Positions 10,113 through 20,990 of a stretch of DNA of 64,000 nucleotides are shown in pieces; position 1 is the first letter of the stretch, and every line of letters begins with the position of its first letter. Under the pieces are notes generated by a model, which made no database searches, was not told the DNA's origin, and was given only the letters and a program-made list of their open reading frames with translations. The position numbers were made by a program, and so were the translations under genes. Source of the DNA: Bretschneidera sinensis. Its lineage: Eukaryota; Streptophyta; Magnoliopsida; Brassicales; Akaniaceae. The DNA lies in contig CM043700.1 in the NCBI GenBank assembly GCA_023935145.1, positions 100,730,400 to 100,794,399 on the forward strand, read 5' to 3'.

Positions 10113-12116
10113 AGTAAATGTCGTCTTTTCCTGATCTTCAGGGTCCACGGGGACTTGGTTATATCCAGAATAACCATCCAAAAAGCAATAATACTCGTGC
10201 CCAGCCAAACGCTCCACCATCTGATCAATAAATGGAAGTGGAAAGTGATCCTTCCTTGTGGCAGCGTTCAGCTTACGGTAGTCTATACACACTCTCCACC
10301 CAGACTGCACACGAGTTGGCACCAACTCGTCGTCCTTATTCTTTACTACCGTTAACCCAGCTCGCTTGGGCACGACATGAATGGGGCTCACCCACTTGCT
10401 ATCAGAGATGGGATAAATGATCCCTGCATCTAACAGCTTAATAACCTCTGCCCTTACAACCTCTTGCATAGCAGGGTTGAGCCTTCTTTGCGGCTCCCTC
10501 GATGGCTTAGCATCTTCCTCCAAGTGTATCCTGTGCATCACCACCGAGGGGTTGATTCTTTTAACATCCTCAATGGTCCAGCCGATAGCTTCCTTGTGCT
10601 CTCTTAAAACATCTAATAATTTCTCCTCTTGAGCCTCTCCCAAATCTGAAGCTATTATCACAGGCAAATAGTGTGCTGGACCCAGGAACTTATACTTAAG
10701 ATTATCCGGTAAAGGCTTAAGTTCCTTCTGTTGAGGTTCGGGTGACTCCAAAATGGCATTTACTTCCTCGAGTAACTTATCTAAACTCAAGTCCTCTCCA
10801 AAGTGAGCAAAGCATGCCTCCATGGGATCCTCAATGCTTGATTCATCCACAGTATCCTCAAGAATCTCCTCTATCAAGCATACATCTCTCATTTCATCAT
10901 ATTCCAGTGGTTGCCTAGTGATATCAAAAATGTTCAACTCCACTGTCATATTTCCGAAGGAGATCTTCATCACCCCTGTCCTACAATTGATTAGGGCATT
11001 AGCCGTGGCTAAGAATGGTCGCCCTAGAATCACCGGTATTTGAATCCCTACATTCTGAACTGGTTCTGTGTCAAGCACAATAAAATCCACGGGGAAATAG
11101 AACTTATCCACTTTTATCAAAACATCCTCAACTATCCCCCGTGGTCTTTTCACTGACCTGTCAGCCAATTGAAGCGTCGTGGTTGTGGGCTTCAATTCTC
11201 CTAACCCCAACTGCACATAGACTGAGTAGGGTAGAAGATTCACACTCGCCCCTAGATCCAAAAGGGCCCTCTCAATATGGCTGACTCCTATTGTGCAAGA
11301 GATGGTAGGACACCCCGGGTCCTTATACTTGATAGGTAACTTGCACTGAAGGATTGAATTGACCTGCTCGGTCAAAAATGCCTTCTTTGGGACATTCGTC
11401 CTCCTCTTGATAGTGACCAAGTCCTTTAAAAACTTGGCATATGATGGCACTTGATGGATGGCATCCAAAAATGGGATATTGATATGGAATTGCTTGAATA
11501 CCTCCATAATTTCTTCATACTTCCCTCCTTTCTTGGGCACCTGTAATCTCTCGGGGTAAGGCGCTCTAGGTACAAACGACCTAGGAGGGTCTTTCTCAGT
11601 AGGTGTGGCTGTAGATGGCTCAGCATCTCTCTTCTCTGTGTTGCCACTCCCTTGCCCTTGATGCATAGCAGGGCTCTCTTCCACTTGATTGTCCACTTGT
11701 CTCCCAGATCTCAGTGTGACAATCGACTGTACTTGTTCCTCCCCGTGCGTAGGAGTTGATGAACTCTCAACCATAAATTGTCCTTTTGGGTTTTGCACGG
11801 GCTGACTGGGGAACTTTCTTTTCTCTCTCTCACCCAAGTGACTTGCAATTTGCCCTATTTGACTCTCCAGCTTGGCAATTGCTTGGGTGTTTACCATTGT
11901 TGCACTCCTCACATCGCTCATATTTTGGCTAGTCGCCTTCATGAATTCCTTGAGGGTGTCCTCAAGCGACTGTGAAACTGGCGCTGGTGTTTGAGCGGGT
12001 GCATGGTAAGCAGGTGAAGGTGCTGGATGGGCAGAACGACCATGATTAGGAATTTGTGGGGCAAATCCGGGAGGATATTGATTTTGAGCATGATGAGAGG
12101 ATCCTCCCTGATTCAT
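10112..12116 (-). pseudogene. pol: Athila-2 pol, linker, protease and N-terminal RT
   Basis: The frame from 12116 starts with a Pro/Ala/His-rich linker and an SQSLEDTLKEFMK stretch. A retropepsin-like domain follows with the active site DLGAS (about residue 287, near 11258) and a flap-side motif VILGRPFLATANALI. RT begins around VIKLLDAGIIYPISDSKW and WRVCIDYRKLNAATRKDHFP. The frame is lost near 10112. Upstream it is separated from gag by a nonsense codon at 12173 and a one-base shift near 12162. By comparison with Athila-1, whose frame runs through this junction, gag and pol were probably one polyprotein. Confidence 0.9.
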
Positions 12117-12172
12117 TGGTTGGTTCTGCCTCCATGAAAAATTTGGGTGGTTCCGCCACCCTGGATGTACGT

Positions 12173-13267
12173 CTAGGAGTACGATCCATTTGACTGCCTT
12201 CGAAAGTCATTGAAAGCATTTACTTGTTCCATAGGATACTCGGCACAAGCCGGCATTGATGGGCAATTCTGTGCTAGATGCATGGGACTAGCACAGATGG
12301 AACAGCTTTCAACATTGAATGTGTTGGCAGCATTGATGGATTGGCTCACAGTGAGAGCGTCAATCTTCTTAGTGAGGGCATCTAACTTTATCCTCAAATC
12401 AGCGTCCTCTCGGACCTCATAGATGCCTCCCCTCTTAAGAGCACGAATGGACTTATCTCGACAGCTTGAAAAATCCCACTGCTGTGAGTTGTCGGACAAC
12501 TTGTCCAACGCCATATATGCTTCGTCTCCTGTCAGACTCAAGAATGCCCCCCCATTCATAGACTCGATCATGCTACGGTTGGGTTGAGTCAACCCTTGGT
12601 AGAAGAATTGAACGAGTCTCCACTTCTCATATCCATGTGGAGGGCATCTGATCAGTAACTCTTTAAAGCGCTCCCAGCTTTCAGAGAACTTCTCATCCTC
12701 GTCCTGAGTGAAAGAGCTAATCTCCTTACGGTACTCATTCACTCTAGACATTGGGAAAAACTTATGGTAAAATTTGCTAAGTAGGTTTTCCCAAGATGTG
12801 ATAGATCCGGACGTGTTGGAGTCCAACCACGCCCTAGCTCTATCGTGAAGGGAGAAAGGGAAGAGTCGAAGATGGACTGACTCCTCAGAGAAGTTCTGGA
12901 ATTTGAATGTAGCACAAATGTCTTTGAACTTCTTCACATGACTATAAGGATTTTCAAGATCTAAGCCATGGAATGAGGGTAGGAGTTGGATAACATGTGG
13001 CTTCAATTCAAAGTGTGTGGCATTGATTGGTGGCAACACTATGCAGGAAGATGAGTTAGTCGCAACGGGTGCGAACAAATCCCTAAGGGATGTAGTGGAG
13101 TCCACGTTCCAAGCTCTAGGTTGCTCTACATGTTCAAGTTGATTAAAATTTTCTCCCATCTCAATAGTCTCTCTCTCAACTAGTGCTCTTTTCTGCCTCC
13201 TAAGAGTTCTTTCTAAGTCGGGATCTAAATGTGTCAAATCTAAGTTCAAGGATCTCCGACCAAGCAT
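12173..13267 (-). CDS. gag: Athila-2 Gag polyprotein (ends at a premature stop)
   Basis: A 364-residue frame starting MLGRRSLNLDLTHLD at 13267, the first ATG after the PBS and an A/T-rich leader. Residues ~90-270 form a Retrotrans_gag-type domain (ARAWLDSNTSGSITSWENLL, LVQFFYQGLTQPNRSMIE). The zinc knuckle CSICASPMHLAQNC (CX2CX4HX4C) lies near residue 325. It would assemble particles and bind the genomic RNA. The frame stops at 12173 in a position where the Athila-1 homologue reads through, so the C-terminus and the link to pol are cut. Confidence 0.92.
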   Translation of the reverse strand: MLGRRSLNLDLTHLDPDLERTLRRQKRALVERETIEMGENFNQLEHVEQPRAWNVDSTTSLRDLFAPVATNSSSCIVLPPINATHFELKPHVIQLLPSFHGLDLENPYSHVKKFKDICATFKFQNFSEESVHLRLFPFSLHDRARAWLDSNTSGSITSWENLLSKFYHKFFPMSRVNEYRKEISSFTQDEDEKFSESWERFKELLIRCPPHGYEKWRLVQFFYQGLTQPNRSMIESMNGGAFLSLTGDEAYMALDKLSDNSQQWDFSSCRDKSIRALKRGGIYEVREDADLRIKLDALTKKIDALTVSQSINAANTFNVESCSICASPMHLAQNCPSMPACAEYPMEQVNAFNDFRRQSNGSYS

Positions 13268-13429
13268 GCACTAACAGAAAAATAATGAGATACTAACCAG
13301 CAGAAGCAACAGAATAAAGCAAACAAATTTTTTTTTTATTTTTTTTTTATTTTTTTATTTTTTTTATTGAATTAATTAGTAGAAAAATAAAATCAATTCA
13401 GACAAAAAATTTTCACAAACCAAACAATT

Positions 13430-13446
13430 CCCCGGCAACGGCGCCA
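13430..13446 (-). other. Athila-2 PBS, tRNA-Asp
   Basis: On the minus strand TGGCGCCGTTGCCGGGG lies 6 bp after the 5' LTR and is an exact complement to the plant tRNA-Asp 3' end as I know it. tRNA-Asp priming is characteristic of Athila elements. Confidence 0.9.
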
Positions 13447-13452
13447 AAAACT

Positions 13453-14716
13453 TGTTGTGAGTTTTAAATTACTCGCAAGCGCATGAGTCGTTTGCAGTAT
13501 AGCGTTGTGCAAGTGCGAGGTCGAATCCACAGGGAATTGCGTTGTGAAAATATAATTTTTAATCTAAATTAACTCTATCTTAACCTAGTTCCGAATTTCA
13601 GATGATATTGCAAAATAAATTAAAACTAAATTAAATTGATTTAAAATCTAATAATAAAAAGCACTAAGGTTTCCGAATCCACCCCACCGAAGTTAAGCAT
13701 ACATGTTCTAAAAATATAGCCTATCAAAACATTCAATGAATCCAACTATAAGACAAAAAACAAAGAATATCCCAACTAAATCAAAAGCACCCGATGTATC
13801 CACTCTTAACAAATCACAAAGGGAATCCAATTTAATCGAAAAGCATTCAATGTATCCATCAGATGAAACACAAAGAAAATCCAACAGACAATTTAAACTC
13901 AATCAATTATAAGATTAACTCAAATAATTGACAGAACATTTATACTAAAAATTGTCAGATTTGTACAAGCAAATCTGAACTACTACGCCAAACAACGGCG
14001 GGGCTTCATCTTCAACCTTAGCGGAAGAGTCTAGCCACTCATAACTATAAAACTATAATAACAAGTGCTAAACATTTAAACTAAAACAACTGAATATAAA
14101 GAAATAAATAAACAACTTTACATGGGAGAAATTCCACTCGCTGACGGGCGGCGCTTCGCCTCGTGGTAGCAATGCCTTCGGGATCCACTAGAATGCTAGC
14201 GGACGTCCACCGGTAAACACCAAAGTGGCTCAGGAATTGTAAACTGAATTATGAAGCCAAATGGTGTTTATATAGGGGGAGACCCGGAGTAAAACAGGTT
14301 GCAGAAACGATGTGGGATACAGGCCCGTGTGCGCTCGATCGCAGTGTGGTGCGATCGATCGTAGGTACGATCGATCGCATGTCTTGTGCGCACGATCTCA
14401 TGTGCGCTCGATCGCATGTCTGTTGCGATCGATCGCAAATGCACTGAACTTCAATTATTTCGATGTGGGATGTTGACCATGCGCTCGTTCAAAGGCAGGT
14501 GCGCTCGAGCACTGGTGCGCTCGATCGCATATCTGTTGCGATCAAGCGCAATGTCTCCAGAAGCTTCAAATCAACCTGAAATGCTGCACTTTCTCCACAA
14601 AGCTGTAAAAACACACAAAACACAAGAAAAACGTAAAATAAAGTAAAATAATACTAACTAAGAGCATAACAAATATAAGTTAAGGGTCTAAAATATGCAA
14701 TATTTAAGACTAATCA
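13453..14716 (-). repeat. Athila-2 5' LTR
   Basis: 1264 bp, the same length as the 3' copy. It starts TGATTAGTC on the minus strand (one change from TGATGAGTC). It carries the same palindrome cluster (about 14330-14560) and triplicated 54-bp segment as the other family LTRs. Confidence 0.95.
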
Positions 14717-15934
14717 CCCCACAGCTTATCTTATCTTTTGTTTATTTATTATTTCGCATTTTTATGATTAATGTTTGTTTCCAGTATTTTTGTGTTTTCC
14801 AGTTTTTATTTTTGAAGGACAAAGCGTACTTCAGTTTAAGTTTGGGGGTATGCTATGAGCCATACCAGTCCAGATAGTTCTCTATATCTCAGGTTAGCTC
14901 TTTCCATATTAGTCACACATTGGGGTCAATGTGTAATTTAAGTTTGGGGGTATGGGAGACACATCACACTTTGTCTTAATTTGTTATCTTTTCGTCATAG
15001 AGATAAATGCATGCTCATCTTATCGTGAAATTTTGGTTGATCTAAACATTTTCTGTGATGTGATGTCATTGGTGAGCTTAACATTTTGAACACATGATCT
15101 GGTGATAAATTTTAAAATTGAGTTACTTACCTTAGGCATTTGAGAATTCACATGTTTGATCTAATCTAACACGAGCACATTAGCACAAATTATGTGAGGT
15201 ATGACATGTGATTTTAATATGTATTTTTCCTTATCTTAACTGAAACTGGATGACTTGTTAGATGAACTCTTGGGCATAGGAAAATAAAAAAAATAAAAAA
15301 AAATTATCAATAAACTTTTCGCTGAGTAACTGGACCTCTTGCCTCAGTAAGCAGTGAGTGTTCACGTCAAAAGGTGGAATTTTGCTTGGTAATATTAAGG
15401 TCGGTTTAATTTCGTAGCCTTTTTTACTCGAGTTAGTAAGTCCTTAGGGGTGTCTTTACACCTAATGCCTTAAAACCACCTGGTTTGGGAGTCATTGACT
15501 CAACACTCACTACATGGGTCAATTAGAAAGCTTAAGGGAACTAAACATAGCCGTACCTTATTATTAAAAAAAAAAAAATACTATGCCTTTTTTGTTCATT
15601 TTGATGGGAAATTTGGTGAATCTTGAGACATGAAGACCTTACACATTGGAGTTATTTGGAAGCTTCATTTTTATATGCTAATTCACTTTACACAGTATCA
15701 GACTTGTGATGCCTTATCCTGCCTTTTGTAAGTAATTAGATTTTAACATTTCTATTCATTGTGAAGATGGGTTTATCTTTTTAAGCTTGCTCATGAATGA
15801 ATATCATGGTGATGTGTGCTCCTTAAATTTTTGGATACCATGAGTGATGACTTTATCTTTATGTTCTTTGTTTTTCAGTGAGTCTTTTATTTTGTTTTGC
15901 TAAGGGACTAGCAAAATATAAGTTTTGGGGTATT
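14717..15934 (+). other. Athila-1 noncoding 3' domain and PPT
   Basis: This continues Athila-1 after the Athila-2 insertion. A hairpin ACACATTG / CAATGTGT at 14915-14934 and PPT-like tracts at 14838-14850 and 14940-14952 precede conserved blocks at about 15317-15570. The true PPT is 15920-15932 (AAGTTTTGGGGTA), just before the 3' LTR. No ORF of note. Confidence 0.8.
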
Positions 15935-17141
15935 TGATGAGTCTTAAATATTGCATATTTTATACCCTTAACTTATATTTGTTATGCTCTTAGTTAGTAG
16001 TATTTTACTTTATTTTACGTCTTTCTTGTGTTTTGTGTATTTTTACAGGTTTGTGGAGAAAATGAAGCATTTCAGGAGATTTGAAGCTTCTGGAGACATT
16101 GCGATCGATCGCACGAAATATTCGATCGAGCGCACCTGCCTATGATCGAGCGAAAGGTCATCATCCCACATCGGTCAAAATTTTTACAGCGCGATCGAGC
16201 GCACCAGACACTCGATCGAGTGCACCTGCGATCGATCGCAACATACTGCGATCGAGCGCACTCGGGCAGTATCCCACATCATTTCTGCAAGCCACATTGC
16301 TTCGGGTCTCCCCCTATATAAACACCACCTGACTTCATAATTCAGTGTACAATTCCTGAGCCACTTTGGTGTTTACCAGTGGACGTCCGCCAGCATTTTG
16401 GTGGATCCCGAAGGCATTGCTACCACGAGGGGAAGCACCGCCCGTCAGCGAGTGGAATTTCTCCCATGTAAAGTTGTTTATTTATTTATTTTTATTTAGT
16501 TGTTGTAGTTTAATGTTTAGCACTTTTATTATGAATTATAATTTCATAGTTATGAGTGGCTAGACTCTTCAGCTAGGGTTGAAGATGAAGCCCCGCCGTT
16601 GTTTGGCGTAGTAGTTCAGATTTGCTTGTACAAATCTGACAATTTTTAGTATAAATGTTCTGTCAATTATATGAGTTAATCTTATAATTGATTGAGTTTA
16701 AATTGTCTGTTGGATTTTCTTTGTGTTTCATCTGATGGATACATTGAATGCTTTTCGATTAAATTGGATTCCCTTTGTGATTTGTTAAGAGCGGATACAT
16801 TGGGTGCTTTTGGTTTAGTTGGGATATTCTTTGTTTTTTGTCTTATAGTTGGATTCATTGAATGTTTTGATAGGCTATATTTTTAGAACATATATACTTA
16901 ACTTTGGTTGGGTGGATTTGGAAACTTTAGTGTTTTTAATTATTAGTTTTTAAATCAACTTAGTTTAGTTTTAATTTATTTTGCAAAATCATCTGAAATT
17001 CGGAACTAGGTTAAGATAGAGTTAATTTAGATTAAAAATTATATTTTTACAACGCAATTCCCTATGGATTCGACCTCGCACTTGCACAACGCTATACTGC
17101 AAACGACTCGTGCGCTTGCGAGTAATTTAAAACTCACAACA
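15935..17141 (+). repeat. Athila-1 3' LTR
   Basis: 1207 bp, TGATGAGTC to ACTCACAACA, followed by the TSD ACAAA. It is nearly identical to the 5' LTR outside the palindrome cluster, where it is shorter. Confidence 0.93.
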
Positions 17142-17146
17142 ACAAA

Positions 17147-18127
17147 CAATTTGAGGGGATGGAAGAAAAAATAGACAGGGCCTTCAAGCATAGAAGACAC
17201 AGTGTCTTAGATGAGCTTAGTATCCAGGACCCTTTGTTCATGGAGGACATCCTCGAGACCCCACTCCCGCCTAACTTCAGAATGCCGCAAATCAGGATGT
17301 ATGACGGTTCGGCTGACCCTCTAGACCATTTGCAACATTACAAGACGACTATGATGTTGCATCGGCATTCTGACCCTATCACGTGTCTCGCCTTTCCCCT
17401 GACTCTTGAGAAGGCCGCAGGTATGTTGTATTCACGTTTGAAGCCAGGAAGCATTGGCAGCTTTAAAGAGCTCAGTTACGCCTTTGCCTCTCACTTCTTC
17501 AGCAGTATGGGGCCAAAGAAGACCTCGGAGAGCCTGCTCAACATTGTCCAACACCGGGGAGAGAGGTTTCAAGCCTACATATCCAGGTTCAACACGGTTG
17601 CTTGGGAAATCCCTGACCTCGACCTAAATGTCCGAATGCTAGCGTTTAAAAACGGGCTGAGGTCAGGGATCTTCAGCTCCAAACTCACCCGGCGTCCGCC
17701 TAAAGACATGAATGAGGTCTTGGCTCGGGCCGAGAAGTATATGTTGGCGGAGGACGACTAAGCCTTTAGGAGAGAAAGAGAAAGAGAGATAGAGAAGAAG
17801 AGAAAAGACCTCGACCCTCACTGAGGAGCGATCAAAAGGCCCCACCAAGAAAGCAAGTATAAACCCCACCCCCGGCTTGAAGGCTTCACCCCTCTCAATG
17901 CATCCAGGACCAACGTTCTGATGCAGCTTCAAGACAGTTCGGTCCTCCAGTGGCTGCCCAAGACGCCGCACCTCGGTGGCGACTACAGAAAGTGGTGCCG
18001 ATTCCACAGGAACTACTGCCACGATACAGAGGAATGCCACAGCCTGAAGGTGCAAATCGAGGCCCTTATTAGACGTGGGCACCTGAAGGAGTTTACAGGG
18101 TCTCGGGGAAGGGAGGCACTCGCCTAG
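17147..18127 (+). pseudogene. gag: Tat gag, main domain
   Basis: This continues gag directly after the Athila-1 TSD. The frame to 17761 encodes a clear Retrotrans_gag domain (RMYDGSADPLDHLQHYKTTM, GSIGSFKELSYAFASHFF, LLNIVQHRGERFQAYISRFN). It ends at a TAA after the acidic LAEDD, next to an Arg/Glu-rich stretch. A later frame (17921-18127) carries a zinc-binding CX2HX4HX4C motif around CRFHRNYCHDTEEC, usual in Tat Gag. At least one nonsense and one frame change separate the two halves. Confidence 0.9.
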
Positions 18128-18369
18128 CCAAGAAGAGACTCTGGATGTCTCCATCCCCAACAGCAAGAACGACGAGACCCTTGAAGAAACCCCAAGATCG
18201 AACAGGAAAGGCCTAGTCAAAAGAGCCAAGAGGTGGTGACTACCACCCGAATCATCAAGACAATTTGAGGAGGTCCAACAGCCGGAGGCAGTTCAGGACA
18301 GAGCCGTAAGGCATATACCAGAGCTGTGGCCTCTGTCAACGGCCCCCATAAGCGAAGAAAGTGAAGTTT

Positions 18370-18815
18370 GTTAATCTCCTTCACGAAGGACGACTTGGAG
18401 GGTGTGAAGACTCCTCATGACGACGCGGTAATGGTCTCTCTCTTGGTAGCCAACCATGAAGTAAGACGTATCCTAATTGATAACAGGAGCTCGACAGACA
18501 TCCTGTTCTATGATGCCTTCTAGTGCATGGAGCTGAAAGACGAGCGCTTAGAGTCGGCCCCAACCCCTCTTTATGGTTTCGATGGATCTCCTGAATTCGC
18601 AGAAGGAAACATAGTCCTCCTTATTACTGCAGGAACAGCGCCACGAACAACCACTGTGCAAACCACCTTCCTGGTAGTCAAGCAGCCCTCCTCTTACAAC
18701 TTGATCCTCGGCCGACTTACCCTCAACAAACTAAAGGTTATTGTCTCCACTTATCATCTAAAGGTCAAATTCCCCACCAGTGAGGGAGTAGGGGTGGTTA
18801 GAAGAGATCAGTGAG
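18370..18815 (+). pseudogene. pol: Tat retropepsin-like protease (broken)
   Basis: The active-site region reads DNRSSTDIL near 18478; the Gly that normally follows Asp-X is Arg here, which should inactivate it. Downstream, the frame at 18527-18814 keeps the family's C-terminal part, including SYNLILGRLTLNKLKVIVSTYHLK. A stop separates the two. It would process the polyprotein; here it is dead. Confidence 0.85.
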
Positions 18816-18984
18816 CTTCTCAATCCAGTTATCTAAAAGCCATTAAGGAAGGAAAGAAGACCGAAGCCCTGCCTCCTAAGGTGGAAGACCTTAGAGATGA
18901 AATGAAGACTCCATGGGGAGAGCCTGTAGAATAGCTGACTTTGGTCCCCCTCGGAGAGAACCCCTCCCAGACTATCTAACTTGG

Positions 18985-19960
18985 GTCAAATCTCTCCAAA
19001 AACTACAAGGATGAGCTCCTCTCATTCCTCAAAAAGAATCAGGACCTGTTTACTTGGTCCGCATCAAATATACCCGGGATCGACCCTAGAACTATCGAGC
19101 ACCGCTTGAATGTAGATCTGAAACACAAGCCAGTTATTTAGAAAAAAAAAAAACTTTTGCCTTGGAATGCCAGGCCGCCATCAAGGTCGAGGTAGATAAG
19201 TTGTTTGAATCCAACTTCATCCGAGAAGCAAAGTACCCCGAGTGGGTATCTAACGTGGTGATGGTCCGAAAGGCCAGCGGTAAGTGGCGAATCGGCATCG
19301 ACTTCACCAATCTGAATAAAGCCTGTCCTAAGGACAGCTTTCCCCTCCATTGGGTCAATCAGCTAGTGGATGCTACCTCGGGGCACAAACTCCTCTATTT
19401 TATGGACACATGCTCTAGCTACAACCAGATCTTTATGTATGGGCCCGACCAAGGCAAGACCGCCTTTGTCACTGACTAGGGGTTGTATTGTTATAATTTT
19501 ATGCCTTTTAGGTTCAAGAACGCCAGTGCAACCTAACAAAGGTTGGCAAATAAGATCTTCAGAGAACAGATTTGGCGAAACATGAAAGTCTATGTAGATG
19601 ACATGTTAGTCAAGAGTACCTATGCACGAGACCAAGGTTGCGACCTAGAAGAGGCCTTTAGGGTAATAGAAAGCACAAGATAAGGTTAAACCCAGCGAAA
19701 TATGCATTCAGAGTAACAGGGGGGAAGTTCTTGGGCCTCATGGTCACCCAAAGAGGAATAAAAGCCAGTATAGAAAAGATAAAAGCCATCTTTGATATGG
19801 CTCCTCCTAAGTCCATAAAAGAAGTGCAACGGCTCACCAGGCGAATAGCTGCCCTGAATCGCTTCATATCTAAGTCAGCAGAAAGATACCTGCATTTCTT
19901 CAAGGTCATCAAGAAGGTAAAATATTTTTCCTAGACAAAGAATTGCCAGGAAGCTTTTGA
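18985..19960 (+). pseudogene. pol: Tat reverse transcriptase (broken)
   Basis: RT is recognisable through VDKLFESNFIREAKYPEWVS, KWRIGIDFTNLNKACPKDSF, an FMPFRFKNA stretch, and the active-site YVDDML (about 19590-19607). In-frame stops (for example at 19477-19479) and frame changes around 19670 break it. The spread of stops says the Tat host is old compared with Athila-2. Confidence 0.9.
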
Positions 19961-20370
19961 AGAACTAAAGAAATACCTAAGCTCGCCCCTGTTCTTAACT
20001 AAGCCACTCCCGGGTGAAGAACTATTCCTGTACTTATCAGCTGGGCAAAGCACAGTGGCCTCCGTCCTGATCCAAGAAAATGAAGCCCATCTATTATGTC
20101 AGCAGGATCCTCTATGAAGCAGAGGTTAGGTATCCTCTAATAGAGAAGGTAGCTTACACCCTCATAATGGCTGTGCTGAAACTCTGAACATATTTCCAAG
20201 CTCACACCATCATCCTCCTAACTGGCCAACCCTTGAGACAAGTCCTGCATAACCCAGATATTTATGGGAGAATGGTCAAGTGGTCAGTAGAACTCCGGGA
20301 GTTCGATATTCGGTACCACCCCCACAATCAAGGGTCAAGCCCTAGCTGACTTTATTGTTGAAATAACTCT
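19961..20370 (+). pseudogene. pol: Tat gypsy-type RNase H relic
   Basis: The region after RT begins CQEAFEELKKYLSSPLFL and continues with several frame changes through remnants of the usual gypsy RNase H. It ends around the join to the second RNase H. Heavily decayed. Confidence 0.7.
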
Positions 20371-20399
20371 CCCTATAGATACAAGCGAAGGGACAGAAT

Positions 20400-20990
20400 C
20401 GAAGTCAGACAAGCCGCCTTAGAGGTGGACTCTCCATGTAGACGGATCCATAAACACAACAGGGAGTGGAGCGGGGCTCATCCTTTGCAGCTCGGATGGC
20501 TTCGTAGTTGAATACGCATTGAGATTCGAATTCAAAACCTCTAATAATGAGGCTGAGTTAGAGGCCCTACTCGCGGGTTTAAAATTGGAAAAAGCCCTAA
20601 CCGTCGAAGTTTTAGAAGTATATAGTGACTTGCAGCTGGTGGTAAGTCAGGTTATAGGGGAATTTAAGGCCCGGGGAGAGAAAATCACCTGGTACCTTGA
20701 GAAAGCAAGAGAATTCATCGCTAGGTTCAAAACGTTCCGGATAACTCATGTTCCGCGAGCAGAGAACTTGAAAGCAGACGCCTTGGCCCACCTAGCCTCG
20801 TCCCGACACCTCGAGCCGACTCAAGCCATCTACTTAGAGACCCTTTCTGCCCCAAGCATAGATGAAACATTGGTCCTGCCTATAGTGGGAGAAGAGACAT
20901 GGATGGACCTGATTCTCCGCTACTTAAGAGACGGAGAAATCCCCGAACCAAAAAGCGAAGCAAGGAAGCTAATCTCCCATGCCTCATGAT
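20400..20990 (+). pseudogene. pol: Tat second RNase H
   Basis: The sequence reads LHVDGSINTTGSGAGLIL, then an open frame 20519-20989 with FKTSNNEAELEALLAGL, VYSDLQLVVSQVIGEF and HVPRAENLKADALAHLAS. These are the D, E, D, D motifs of an RNase HI-like domain distinct from the gypsy one. A second RNase H of this kind is an established hallmark of Tat elements. This is the best preserved Tat segment. Confidence 0.88.

Larger units (their letters stand above)
5246..14716 (-). mobile_element. Athila-2: near-complete Athila-type gypsy element
   Basis: A 9471-bp element read on the minus strand. 5' LTR 13453-14716, PBS 13430-13446, gag 13267-12173, pol about 12160-7821, noncoding 3' domain 7820-6525, PPT 6524-6511, 3' LTR 6509-5246. 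Both LTRs are 1264 bp and differ at about a dozen positions by eye. A perfect TSD CCCCA (5241-5245 and 14717-14721) flanks it. All domains (gag with zinc knuckle, PR, RT, RNase H, integrase) are present in the order PR-RT-RH-INT. The reading frame is broken in a few places, so this copy is probably not autonomous although it looks young. I see no env-like ORF after pol. Confidence 0.95.
3039..17141 (+). mobile_element. Athila-1: internally deleted Athila-type gypsy element, split by Athila-2
   Basis: LTRs at 3039-4261 and 15935-17141 start TGATGAGTC and end ACTCACAACA, with a perfect 5-bp TSD ACAAA (3034-3038 and 17142-17146). Removing Athila-2 leaves a roughly 4.6-kb element with only about 2.2 kb of internal DNA: a degenerate tRNA-Asp PBS, a rearranged gag C-terminus fused to a scrap of RT, then a noncoding 3' domain and PPT. 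It has no protease, RNase H or integrase. It is therefore a non-autonomous derivative that presumably moved with proteins supplied by a relative such as Athila-2. Confidence 0.9.

Noticed and set aside
13430..13446. tRNA gene
   Set aside because: Only the 3' complement of tRNA-Asp is present, next to an LTR; it is a primer-binding site.
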